Positions 6,656-12,976 of a DNA stretch of 15,034 bases are shown in pieces. Position 1 is the stretch's first letter; every line of letters begins with the position of its first letter. Under the pieces are notes generated by a model. It did not search any database. It had not been told where the DNA came from and worked only from the letters and a program-made list of their open reading frames with translations. Both the position numbers and the translations under genes were made by a program. Origin of the DNA: Thermodesulfovibrionales bacterium (GTDB lineage: Bacteria; Nitrospirota; Thermodesulfovibrionia; Thermodesulfovibrionales; UBA1546); assembly GCA_919901705.1 (NCBI GenBank), contig CAKKPR010000372.1, positions 1 through 15,034 of the forward strand. Direction: 5' to 3'.

Positions 6656-6961
6656 CTATTTCATTTCATCCGATAGCCTGTCAATCCAGTATCTTGGTTT
6701 TCTGTGAAGGTGAGCAACAGCGATGACAACAATTGTGTCTGAATCAATACCGTAAATAATTCCGTAAGGGAAACGGGTAAGCAGGCAGCGCCTGAGTTCA
6801 GGTTCTACATCAGCACATGAAAGGGGAAATGCTACAATTCTTCTGACTGCACGGTCAAGATCATCCAAAAACTGCGTGCCGAGACTGCGTGACTGGGAAT
6901 CATACCATGCAACAGCATCATCAACCTCAAGTTGGGCGAGCCTCGAAAATTTAATCTTCAT
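6656..6961 (-). CDS. RelE/ParE-family toxin
   Basis: A 101-residue protein with the ParE/RelE fold signature: KIKFSRLAQLEVDDAVAWYD at the N-terminus, F..DL...V..I..FP, then RRCLLTRFPYGIIYGID and a C-terminal VVIAVAHLHRKPRYW. ParE-type toxins poison gyrase and RelE-type ones cleave mRNA. The sequence (A.AHLHRKP.YW) is nearer the ParE-like group, but the target cannot be settled here. Its ATG overlaps the antitoxin TGA by four bases (ATGA at 6958-6961), the usual translational coupling in such operons. Confidence 0.88.
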   Translation of the reverse strand: MKIKFSRLAQLEVDDAVAWYDSQSRSLGTQFLDDLDRAVRRIVAFPLSCADVEPELRRCLLTRFPYGIIYGIDSDTIVVIAVAHLHRKPRYWIDRLSDEMK

Positions 6962-7179
6962 CTGCCGTGATGTTTTCTCATTACCTGTTCGTAAGAAACA
7001 GTTTTTAAATTGCCCTCTTTATATGCTTTCCATCGGCTTCTTGCTTCTTCAGCCCAAACACGGTCAATCTCAGGGTCTGGTTTATCGAGTTGCATCAGGA
7101 TTGAATCAATGAGTTCAAGCTTTGCATCATCAGGCAGTGCCTGGATCTTTGCTTCAAGTTCTTTATTTTTTGTTGCCAT
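6958..7179 (-). CDS. Antitoxin of the RelE/ParE-type module (addiction module family)
   Basis: A 73-residue acidic protein beginning MATKNKELEAKIQALP, with LPDDAKLELIDSILMQLDKPDPEIDRVWAEEARSRW. This is the pattern of the PF09720-type unstable antitoxins that pair with ParE/RelE toxins: a helical segment followed by an unstructured toxin-binding arm ending in VSYEQVM. The ATG at 7179 has a strong AAAGGAG at 7186-7192. It precedes and overlaps the toxin gene by four bases. A palindrome over the promoter start site suggests autoregulation. Confidence 0.87.
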   Translation of the reverse strand: MATKNKELEAKIQALPDDAKLELIDSILMQLDKPDPEIDRVWAEEARSRWKAYKEGNLKTVSYEQVMRKHHGR

Positions 7180-7198
7180 TTCTCTCTCCTTTCACCTG

Positions 7199-7220
7199 TA
7201 GAATTGATTCTATTATACCA
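7199..7220 (-). promoter_or_regulatory. Extended -10 promoter with palindromic operator for the toxin-antitoxin operon
   Basis: Minus strand: perfect TATAAT (7217-7212) preceded by TGG, i.e. an extended -10. Overlapping the expected start site is the palindrome TAGAAT-TG-ATTCTA (7199-7212), between the -10 and the Shine-Dalgarno at 7186-7192. Placement at +1 is typical of antitoxin autorepression. Confidence 0.6.
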
Positions 7221-7273
7221 ATATTAATGACAAATTCTTCAACCTGCTAATTGTCGCTGAAAAGCTTATCAAA

Positions 7274-7306
7274 TACCCTTCCTGCGCCGGAAGTTTTTTT
7301 GGGCAG
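7274..7306. repeat. 33-bp direct repeat, right copy, flanking the toxin-antitoxin pair
   Basis: Partner of 6618-6650: 32 of 33 bases identical, same orientation, 656 bp apart. It has the same CTTCC/GGAAG stem, followed by seven T. Flanking bases on either side show no similarity, so the repeat unit is discrete. Confidence 0.85.
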
Positions 7307-7382
7307 CTATATAATGTTTCGTTAAAATGAAGGACAGGCACTCGGGCTATTTATTTTTTTGCGGAGACCGTAAGCTTCCCCA

Positions 7383-7793
7383 TTAGGTAGACAGTTGTAA
7401 AATAGAGTTTCCAGCATTTTGTTCCATATATTCAGCCGGTGTCAAGTCCCCGAGTGCATCATGGGGCCTCTGTTCGTTATAGTCTATTATCCACCAGTAT
7501 GTTGTTTCACGAACTTCTGCTAAATCCCTGAACAGATACAGATCAAGGACTTCCTCCCTATAGGTACGATTGAACCGTTCGATATAGGCATTCTGATTCG
7601 GCTCTCCGGGTTGGATATACAGGATCATCATGCCTGCTGATTCAGCCCATGTAACAAGCTCACTACTGATGAATTCAGGCCCATTATCGACCCGCAGAAT
7701 ATCCGGGAGACCACGACTGACCTGTAGCCGTTCAAATACCCTGATAAGTCTCTTTGCCGTAAGAGAAGTGTCTATCTCAATGGCGTGGAAGCG
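7383..7793 (-). pseudogene. 5'-truncated IS3-family transposase (OrfB, DDE domain remnant)
   Basis: The 3' half of an IS3-type OrfB integrase. It has FHAIEIDTSLTAKRLIRVFE, then RVDNGPEFISSELVTWA with the second catalytic Asp, YIQPGEPNQNAYIERFNR with the catalytic Glu, and the C-terminal YNEQRPHDALGDLTPAEYM. The first catalytic Asp region (usually VIDDFNR) is missing or garbled. The open frame continues upstream to 8048, but that part is not transposase-like and overlaps the PIN gene start, so no functional start exists. The stop (7383-7385) lies beside GTAGACAG, which resembles an IS3-type terminal inverted repeat, so this end may be the real IS edge. It is probably inactive. Confidence 0.8.
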
Positions 7794-7858
7794 GGAACGT
7801 TTAATGCGTACTTCTACCCATAGTCCGCAATTATGGAGTTTTCGAAATTTGCGAAATC

Positions 7859-7879
7859 CCCCTGCCAGCATCATGGCAG
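7859..7879. repeat. 21-bp palindromic direct repeat, left copy, flanking the PIN module
   Basis: Four C followed by the imperfect palindrome CTGCCA-GCATCA-TGGCAG. Identical to 8803-8823. It sits at or near the broken end of the IS3 transposase remnant. Confidence 0.85.
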
Positions 7880-8025
7880 TTTGAAAAGCACCCTTTAGCT
7901 CGGAAAAAATTGAGAAACCAAAGATATCGTTTTTGACAAAATTGATAATACGCAAAAAACTGGCAAATGTGATTGCATATTGTGACTGCAAAATACTATC
8001 ATTAAACAGGGAGAAATAAAGCAGG

Positions 8026-8424
8026 ATGGAAAGAATACTTTTAGACACAAGCGGTTATGCTGCATTTAAAAGGAATGTGCCTGTAGCGCTGGAAATCATC
8101 AGGTCGGTTGAATATATAGGGGTAAATGTAGTAGTGCTTGGTGAGTTGTTAGGAGGATTTAAGGGCGGGAACAGAGAGAGAAAAAATATAGAGGAGCTTA
8201 ACAAATTTTTAGACTCTCCGCGTGTTTATGTGCTTCAAATAGATGAAGAAACAGCAGAGTTTTATGCCAAAATTTATTGGGATTTAAAGAGAAAAGGAAA
8301 GCCTATACCGTCAAATGATATGTGGGTAGCAGCCTCTGCGATAAGGCATGGACTATCATTATTTACGCTTGATGAACACTTCAAAAATATTGATAGTCTT
8401 ATTTTAAAGGAGACATCTTTTTGA
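8026..8424 (+). CDS. PIN-domain ribonuclease toxin (VapC-like)
   Basis: A 132-residue PIN nuclease. The four acidic catalytic positions are present: Asp7 in ILLDTSGY, Glu40 in VVVLGELLGGF, Asp98 in IPSNDMWVAASA and Asp116 in FTLDEHF. VapC toxins cleave tRNA or rRNA and are held inactive by a cognate antitoxin. The ATG at 8026 has only a weak AGGGAGA about 12 bases upstream, much poorer than the downstream gene's site. The toxin precedes its antitoxin by 15 bases, the reverse of the common vapB-vapC order. It lies on the plus strand, opposite the adjoining IS remnant. Confidence 0.9.
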   Translation: MERILLDTSGYAAFKRNVPVALEIIRSVEYIGVNVVVLGELLGGFKGGNRERKNIEELNKFLDSPRVYVLQIDEETAEFYAKIYWDLKRKGKPIPSNDMWVAASAIRHGLSLFTLDEHFKNIDSLILKETSF

Positions 8425-8439
8425 AAGGAGGAATAATTT

Positions 8440-8697
8440 ATGAGTGTAATGACTATTCGTGGGATTGATGATACAACAGCAAAGGTTTTAAAACAAAAGG
8501 CTAAGAAAGAAGGAGTCAGTGTTAATGCTGTTCTGCTGAAAACTCTGAGAGAATCTCTCGGACTTGAAAAAAAGAGAAGAACTATTATTTATGATGACCT
8601 TGACTATTTAGCAGGGACATGGAACGAAAAAGATTTTATAGAGTTTCAGAAGCAGATTGCTGGTTTTGAGACTGTTGATAAAAAAATGTGGAAATGA
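8440..8697 (+). CDS. Ribbon-helix-helix antitoxin (FitA/VapB-like) for the PIN toxin
   Basis: 85 residues. The N-terminus MSVMTIRGIDDTTAKVLKQK with KKEGVSVNAVLLKTLRESLG is a classic ribbon-helix-helix DNA-binding domain (about residues 1-42). A C-terminal arm (RTIIYDDLDYLAGTW...) would occupy the toxin active site. A near-consensus AAAGGAGG lies eight bases before the ATG, favouring antitoxin excess from a shared mRNA. Being second in the operon, it must rely on this strong site. Its TGA at 8695-8697 is exactly where similarity to a broken regulator gene on the other strand begins. Confidence 0.88.
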   Translation: MSVMTIRGIDDTTAKVLKQKAKKEGVSVNAVLLKTLRESLGLEKKRRTIIYDDLDYLAGTWNEKDFIEFQKQIAGFETVDKKMWK

Positions 8698-8769
8698 CTG
8701 AACAGTTACTTTCTCCCTGCTGTCGAGTTTTCTTAAAATCGTAATTAACGAGTCGAATTTGTATGACAT
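8698..8769 (-). pseudogene. N-terminal fragment of an HTH/WYL-type transcriptional regulator
   Basis: On the minus strand an ATG at 8769 with AAGGAA upstream starts MSYKFDSLITILRKL followed by DSREKVTV, which I recognise as the opening of helix-turn-helix regulators of the WYL type. The similarity stops after about 24 codons, at 8698, where the antitoxin gene on the other strand ends. An extended -10 (TGGTATGAT, 8802-8794) lies upstream. It looks like the 5' end of a regulator gene cut off by insertion of the PIN module. The recognition is from memory of the family, not a search. Confidence 0.5.
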
Positions 8770-8802
8770 TTTGTTCCTTTCTGAATTGACTATATCATAC
8801 CA

Positions 8803-8823
8803 CCCCTGCCAGCATCATGGCAG
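8803..8823. repeat. 21-bp palindromic direct repeat, right copy, flanking the PIN module
   Basis: Identical to 7859-7879 and in the same orientation, 944 bp apart. Sequences on either side of the two copies are unrelated. It lies between the two regulator fragments on the minus strand. Confidence 0.85.
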
Positions 8824-8976
8824 CAGACAATAAAAAATCCGTTCCTGCTTTTTCCCTCTGTCATAAACAACCGGAAACCCTGCAACCTGAAGCGCTGTAC
8901 ATATCGGTATGCCGACCCTCTCCCTTATATCAAAGTCTTCCTCTGGTGAGGAGCCGGAGCGGTCAAACAAATAGAC
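8815..8976 (-). pseudogene. Degenerate middle segment of an HTH/WYL-like regulator
   Basis: A 54-codon open stretch on the minus strand with coding-like composition but no start codon or Shine-Dalgarno. It contains FDIRERVGIPICTALQVAGF then PVVYDRGKK, resembling the part after the recognition helix of HTH/WYL regulators (ALQVAGFPVxYDR), and ends at a TGA inside the 21-bp palindrome. Its 5' end runs into a 16-bp tandem duplication that shifts the frame. It is probably a gene relic, perhaps from a second copy of the regulator represented at 8698-8769. Confidence 0.4.
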
Positions 8977-8992
8977 AGTCAAACAAATAGAC
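8962..8992. repeat. 16-bp tandem repeat next to the smc promoter
   Basis: GTCAAACAAATAGACA occurs at 8962-8977 and again, except for its last base, at 8978-8992. It ends at the base before the -35 hexamer of the smc promoter. It may be a simple duplication in a gene relic or an upstream regulatory element. Confidence 0.85.
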
Positions 8993-9021
8993 TTGTCATG
9001 AATAAATTCTTAGGCTATACT
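8993..9021 (+). promoter_or_regulatory. Promoter of smc
   Basis: -35 TTGTCA (8993-8998), 17-base spacer, -10 TATACT (9016-9021). The expected start site is near 9028, about 37 bases before the smc ATG. The boxes match a sigma70-type promoter well. Confidence 0.7.
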
Positions 9022-9064
9022 ACATGAGGCAAAAAAATAAAAATTCAATATTCCTTTATTTCTT

Positions 9065-12000
9065 ATGCGAATAGAAAAAATCGAACTTATAGGATTCAAG
9101 TCTTTCTCTGAGAGAACTGCGTTCAACCTGCACCCGGGGATAACCTGCATAGTTGGTCCCAATGGCTGCGGCAAGAGCAACATAGTTGATTCCTTCCGCT
9201 GGGTCCTTGGCGAGCAGAGCGCAAAAAGCCTAAGAGGCGAGAAGATGGAAGAAGTGATATTCAACGGCTCTGCAATAAAAAAGCCCAAGGGCATGGCCGA
9301 AGTTACCCTTGTCATGTCAGGAATAGGCGATCCAACCCAGGACAACGGAGATGATTCCCTGAATATGACATCCGTCACAAGACGGCTCTACAGGTCAGGT
9401 GAAAGTGAATATATGGCAAACAAAGCCGTATGCAGGCTAAAGGATATAAAGGACCTGTTCCTTGACACAGGGCTTGAAGTCAAAAGCTACTCAATACTCG
9501 AGCAGGACAGGATAGCGGCAATACTCAGTTCAAAACCTCAGGACAGGAGATTCCTGATAGAGGAAGTCGCAGGCGTAATGAAATATAAGGTAAGAAGGAC
9601 AGAGGCTCAAAACAAGCTTGAGGCATCAAGATTTAATCTCCAGAGGATTAACGATATTGTCTCTGAAGTAAAGAGACAGATAAATACCCTTGACCGGCAG
9701 GCAAAAAAGGCAGAAAGATATAAGAAGCTTTCAGCCGAGATGCGGGCAATAGAACTGAAGATTGCAAAAAAAGACTATCAGAACCTCAAAGGGTCTCTGG
9801 AAAAAATACTTGCAGAATATCATGCCCTCAAAGAGAACGAGGCATTAAAAAGGGCGGAACTCACAGGCATCGAGAATACCACAGAAAAAGACCGCATCGA
9901 ACTCCTTGAAAAAGAAAAATTCCTTGGAAATATCCAGCAGGAATTCAGGGATATAGAAAAGGCAATAGCCGAGACCGAGAGATTGATTGCCGTATCAAAT
10001 ACCGACAGTGATAACCTGAAAGAATATCTTGTAAAACTGCATTCACAGAAAGACGAGTTTGGGACAAAAAGATCGGAGCTATCCCAAAAACAGGAAGAAC
10101 TGAAGAGTATTGAAATAAAACTTTCCGCAGATATAGATGGGCTTAAAGAAGAACTTAAAACCAAGAATGACCTTATTGAGACGCTGGAAAATGAACTCGG
10201 AGAAAAAGAAAACATCGTAGAGACAAAAAGAAGAGAAATCTTCAGGATATCCGAAGAACTCAGCAATCTCAGGAATGAAACAGGCAGGATGCAGGCCTCG
10301 CTTGAGGCCTTAGAGCGGAAAGAGGCTGCATTGATAAAAGAGTCTGAAGATTCAAGAAGAACCCTTAATGAAATAGATTCATCCATAAACGACGTTGAGG
10401 GTTCGCTCAGGAATAAAAATAATGATATCCTCATGCTTAATGAAAAGAAGGGCTTGTATATCTCGGAACTCTCTTCAGCCAGAGAAAAAATAGAGAATCT
10501 CAGGAATCAATTATCAGGGACAAAGGAAGATATCGCCTCAAACATATCCCGCCTGGAATCCCTGAGAGAACTCATCCTGGATGCCCCAACCCGTGAAATT
10601 CTTTCTGAGGGATCAAATCTCCACATCATCTCATCTCTCTCGGATATCCTCAGCGTTGAACCTGAATACGAAAAGGCCGTTGAAAATGCCCTTTCAGAAA
10701 AGATTAATTCTTTTATACTTAAATCCCCTGAGGATATTGAACTTGCCATTTCAATATTAAAGGCAAAGGGCATTGGCAGGATGGCCTTCATGCCCCTTAC
10801 CCCAAAAGCAGTTGAGGATGCAGCAGATGTGCCTGCAGGCATAATAGGCAGGGCAGCAGATTTCGTAAAGGTAGATGCCGGGTTTGCAGACATAGCGAAA
10901 AACCTTCTGTCCAATGTCCTGATAGTAAAGGATCTGAGAACAGCCCTTGCAATAAGAGAATCAGGGACTAAGGCATTGCTTGTAACTCTTGATGGTGAGA
11001 TATCGGAACCTTCGGGGGCAGTTATCGGCGGAGAGGGCAGAGGGGTTCTGAAAAGAAAAAGAGAGATCAGGGAGATTGAGGAAATCATTGAGCAAAAGAA
11101 AATCTTCATAGCCCGCATGCAGGAAGACTTTAACAGGCTGCAACTGGGGATTACGGAGAAAGAATCAGGCATCAGGGATATCGAATCTGTAATTGTTAAT
11201 ACGGAAAAAGAGATGTCACTTTCCAAGCTCACTTCTGAAAACTACAGGGAAGAAAAAGAAAGAATAGACAGAAAACTTGCGTACCTCTCGATAGAACTTG
11301 AAGAGATTGCAAGGGAAAAAGAAGCGGTCAAAAAACTGCTCCTCGAAAAGGAAACCGTAATAAACGCAGGAGAATCAAAAAAACATATTACAGAAAAAGA
11401 CATGTCAGACCTTCTCGCAATGATACCCCGGGAAAAAATAAATTACGAAGAACAGCGTGCGCATATAACAGACCTGAGGCTCTCAATAACATCCCTCAAG
11501 GAAAAAACCGAGTCAATACAGAAAGAGAAGGACGCTGCCGGCAGCGCTATCGAAGAACTGTTACAGAAAAATAATTCCGTAAATGACGAGATAAAGTCCG
11601 TTGAAGACCGCATATCACAGAGAGAAAAAGAGACAGGCGAACATAAAGAAAAGATTAAGGGCATGGTGCTGAATGCAGACGGACTCAGAGAAAAGATATC
11701 CGCAAAAAGAGAGACCATTGAACAGGATAATCAGAAACTCCTTTCTTATGAGCAAGGCATCAAGACGCTGAGGCATGATGTGGACTCTCTTTCAGCAAAA
11801 ATATCGGAACTTGACATCGAAAAGACCGAGCACAGGATGAGAATCGAAAACCTCACCGGAAATATAAGACAGAACTACGGCGCTGAAATAGATACATTGA
11901 CTGCCGAGCCTCTGCTGCCCGAAGATGAAGAACGCTTGAATGAACTGAAAACAAAGATACAGGAGCTTGGGCAGGTAAACCTCGGCACACTCGAAGAATA

Positions 12001-12565
12001 TGAAGAACTCAGCACAAGGTACGAGTTTCTTTCAAAACAGCAGGAAGACCTTAGCAAATCCATAGCAGAGCTTGAAGAGGCCATAACAAAAATAAACAGC
12101 ACAACAAAGAAAAGACTGAGAGAGGCATTTGAGGAATTAAAAGTAAAATTCTCAGAGGTATTCGTTAAACTGTTCGGAGGCGGAAAGGCCGAGCTTATCA
12201 TGACAGATGAAAACAATATCCTTGAAACAGGGATTGACATCACCGCCCAGCCGCCGGGCAAAAAATTCCAGAACATCACCCTTCTTTCAGGTGGTGAAAA
12301 GGCGCTTACAGCCCTCTCGCTCCTCTTTGCAAGCTTCCTTATAAAACCGACTCCCCTCTGTATTCTTGACGAAGCAGATGCACCGTTGGATGATTCCAAT
12401 ACGGCAAGATTTGCAAATATGTTACGGGAACTTTCAAACACTATCCAATTCATAGTCATAACCCATAACAGGGTAACAATGGAGGCGTCTGATTATATCT
12501 ATGGGATAACAATGGAAGAACCAGGAATATCAAAGGTTATCTCGATGCAGCTTAGCGAGGCATAG
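9065..12565 (+). CDS. smc: Chromosome segregation protein SMC
   Basis: The full-length 1166-residue ATPase of the condensin-like SMC-ScpAB complex, which organises and segregates the chromosome. It opens with MRIEKIELIGFKSF. The Walker A motif GPNGCGKSN is at 31-39. A long coiled coil (about 170-510) leads to the hinge (about 520-660), which ends near SGAVIGGEGRGVL. The returning coil (about 670-1000) leads to the C-terminal head with signature LLSGGEKAL (1073-1081) and Walker B CILDEADAPLDD (1099-1110). All ATPase motifs are intact. The ATG at 9065 fits the conserved N-terminus, but no Shine-Dalgarno precedes it. It is monocistronic here; scpA and scpB are not nearby. Confidence 0.97.
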   Translation: MRIEKIELIGFKSFSERTAFNLHPGITCIVGPNGCGKSNIVDSFRWVLGEQSAKSLRGEKMEEVIFNGSAIKKPKGMAEVTLVMSGIGDPTQDNGDDSLNMTSVTRRLYRSGESEYMANKAVCRLKDIKDLFLDTGLEVKSYSILEQDRIAAILSSKPQDRRFLIEEVAGVMKYKVRRTEAQNKLEASRFNLQRINDIVSEVKRQINTLDRQAKKAERYKKLSAEMRAIELKIAKKDYQNLKGSLEKILAEYHALKENEALKRAELTGIENTTEKDRIELLEKEKFLGNIQQEFRDIEKAIAETERLIAVSNTDSDNLKEYLVKLHSQKDEFGTKRSELSQKQEELKSIEIKLSADIDGLKEELKTKNDLIETLENELGEKENIVETKRREIFRISEELSNLRNETGRMQASLEALERKEAALIKESEDSRRTLNEIDSSINDVEGSLRNKNNDILMLNEKKGLYISELSSAREKIENLRNQLSGTKEDIASNISRLESLRELILDAPTREILSEGSNLHIISSLSDILSVEPEYEKAVENALSEKINSFILKSPEDIELAISILKAKGIGRMAFMPLTPKAVEDAADVPAGIIGRAADFVKVDAGFADIAKNLLSNVLIVKDLRTALAIRESGTKALLVTLDGEISEPSGAVIGGEGRGVLKRKREIREIEEIIEQKKIFIARMQEDFNRLQLGITEKESGIRDIESVIVNTEKEMSLSKLTSENYREEKERIDRKLAYLSIELEEIAREKEAVKKLLLEKETVINAGESKKHITEKDMSDLLAMIPREKINYEEQRAHITDLRLSITSLKEKTESIQKEKDAAGSAIEELLQKNNSVNDEIKSVEDRISQREKETGEHKEKIKGMVLNADGLREKISAKRETIEQDNQKLLSYEQGIKTLRHDVDSLSAKISELDIEKTEHRMRIENLTGNIRQNYGAEIDTLTAEPLLPEDEERLNELKTKIQELGQVNLGTLEEYEELSTRYEFLSKQQEDLSKSIAELEEAITKINSTTKKRLREAFEELKVKFSEVFVKLFGGGKAELIMTDENNILETGIDITAQPPGKKFQNITLLSGGEKALTALSLLFASFLIKPTPLCILDEADAPLDDSNTARFANMLRELSNTIQFIVITHNRVTMEASDYIYGITMEEPGISKVISMQLSEA

Positions 12566-12685
12566 CGCTTTTTTCACAAAATAGTAACCTTGCGATTTAT
12601 CAGTCCAGCTGTTTATCCTTCCCTATCCATGTGAGTTCAAGTTTTTGTTTTTTGTTTTTTGTTATTCATATTCCCTTACTATTCA
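12566..12685. repeat. AT-rich spacer with heptanucleotide repeat after smc
   Basis: The gap between smc and the converging accessory ORF contains about three units of a T-rich heptamer (TTTTTTG) at 12642-12662. No hairpin precedes the T-rich part, so a terminator is not called. Confidence 0.5.
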
Positions 12686-12973
12686 CTACTTTTTATTATG
12701 AGGCAATTCCTTTTTTGAAGACGGCGGAAGGAAGCTCTCTCCGGTAACAACCTTTCTACCGGTCTTTGCTTCCAGTTCTCGCCTTGCTTTCTTGGCAATG
12801 CCGCCACCTTTTTTACCGGCGACCTTGTTTTCATCCATGCCGGTATCAAGCATCTCTGTGCTCAATTTGATTGATAGTCCGCCCTGCTGCTGTGGGAGTC
12901 CTTCAAATAGGTCGGTTACGCTTTTTATTGCCTCAAGCTGATATTCAAGGCCGCTGTCAAATTTAAGTTTCAT
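12686..12973 (-). CDS. Chimeric ORF: type III Res N-terminus joined to a BRO/DinD-like tail
   Basis: A 95-residue ORF. Residues 1-31 (MKLKFDSGLEYQLEAIKSV, then TDLFEGLPQQQG) match the start of type III restriction (Res) helicase-nuclease subunits, which normally run to about 900-1000 residues. No helicase motif follows. Residues 47-83 (MDENKVAGKKGGGIAKKARR, then ELEAKTGRKVV) instead resemble the C-terminal tail of BRO/DinD-type phage or damage-inducible proteins. The ATG at 12973 is three bases after the rhuM stop, so translation is coupled. It is best read as a deletion remnant of a res gene; whether the product has any function is unknown. Confidence 0.6.
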   Translation of the reverse strand: MKLKFDSGLEYQLEAIKSVTDLFEGLPQQQGGLSIKLSTEMLDTGMDENKVAGKKGGGIAKKARRELEAKTGRKVVTGESFLPPSSKKELPHNKK

Positions 12974-12976
12974 GCT

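Noticed and set aside
7794..8048. N-terminal part of the frame continuous with the transposase remnant
   Set aside because: It is hydrophobic but not transposase-like, overlaps the PIN gene start on the other strand and has no Shine-Dalgarno.
10507..11232. Long minus-strand ORFs within smc (also 9820-10434, 11875-12459)
   Set aside because: Ser/Phe-rich antisense shadows of the smc coiled-coil coding sequence.
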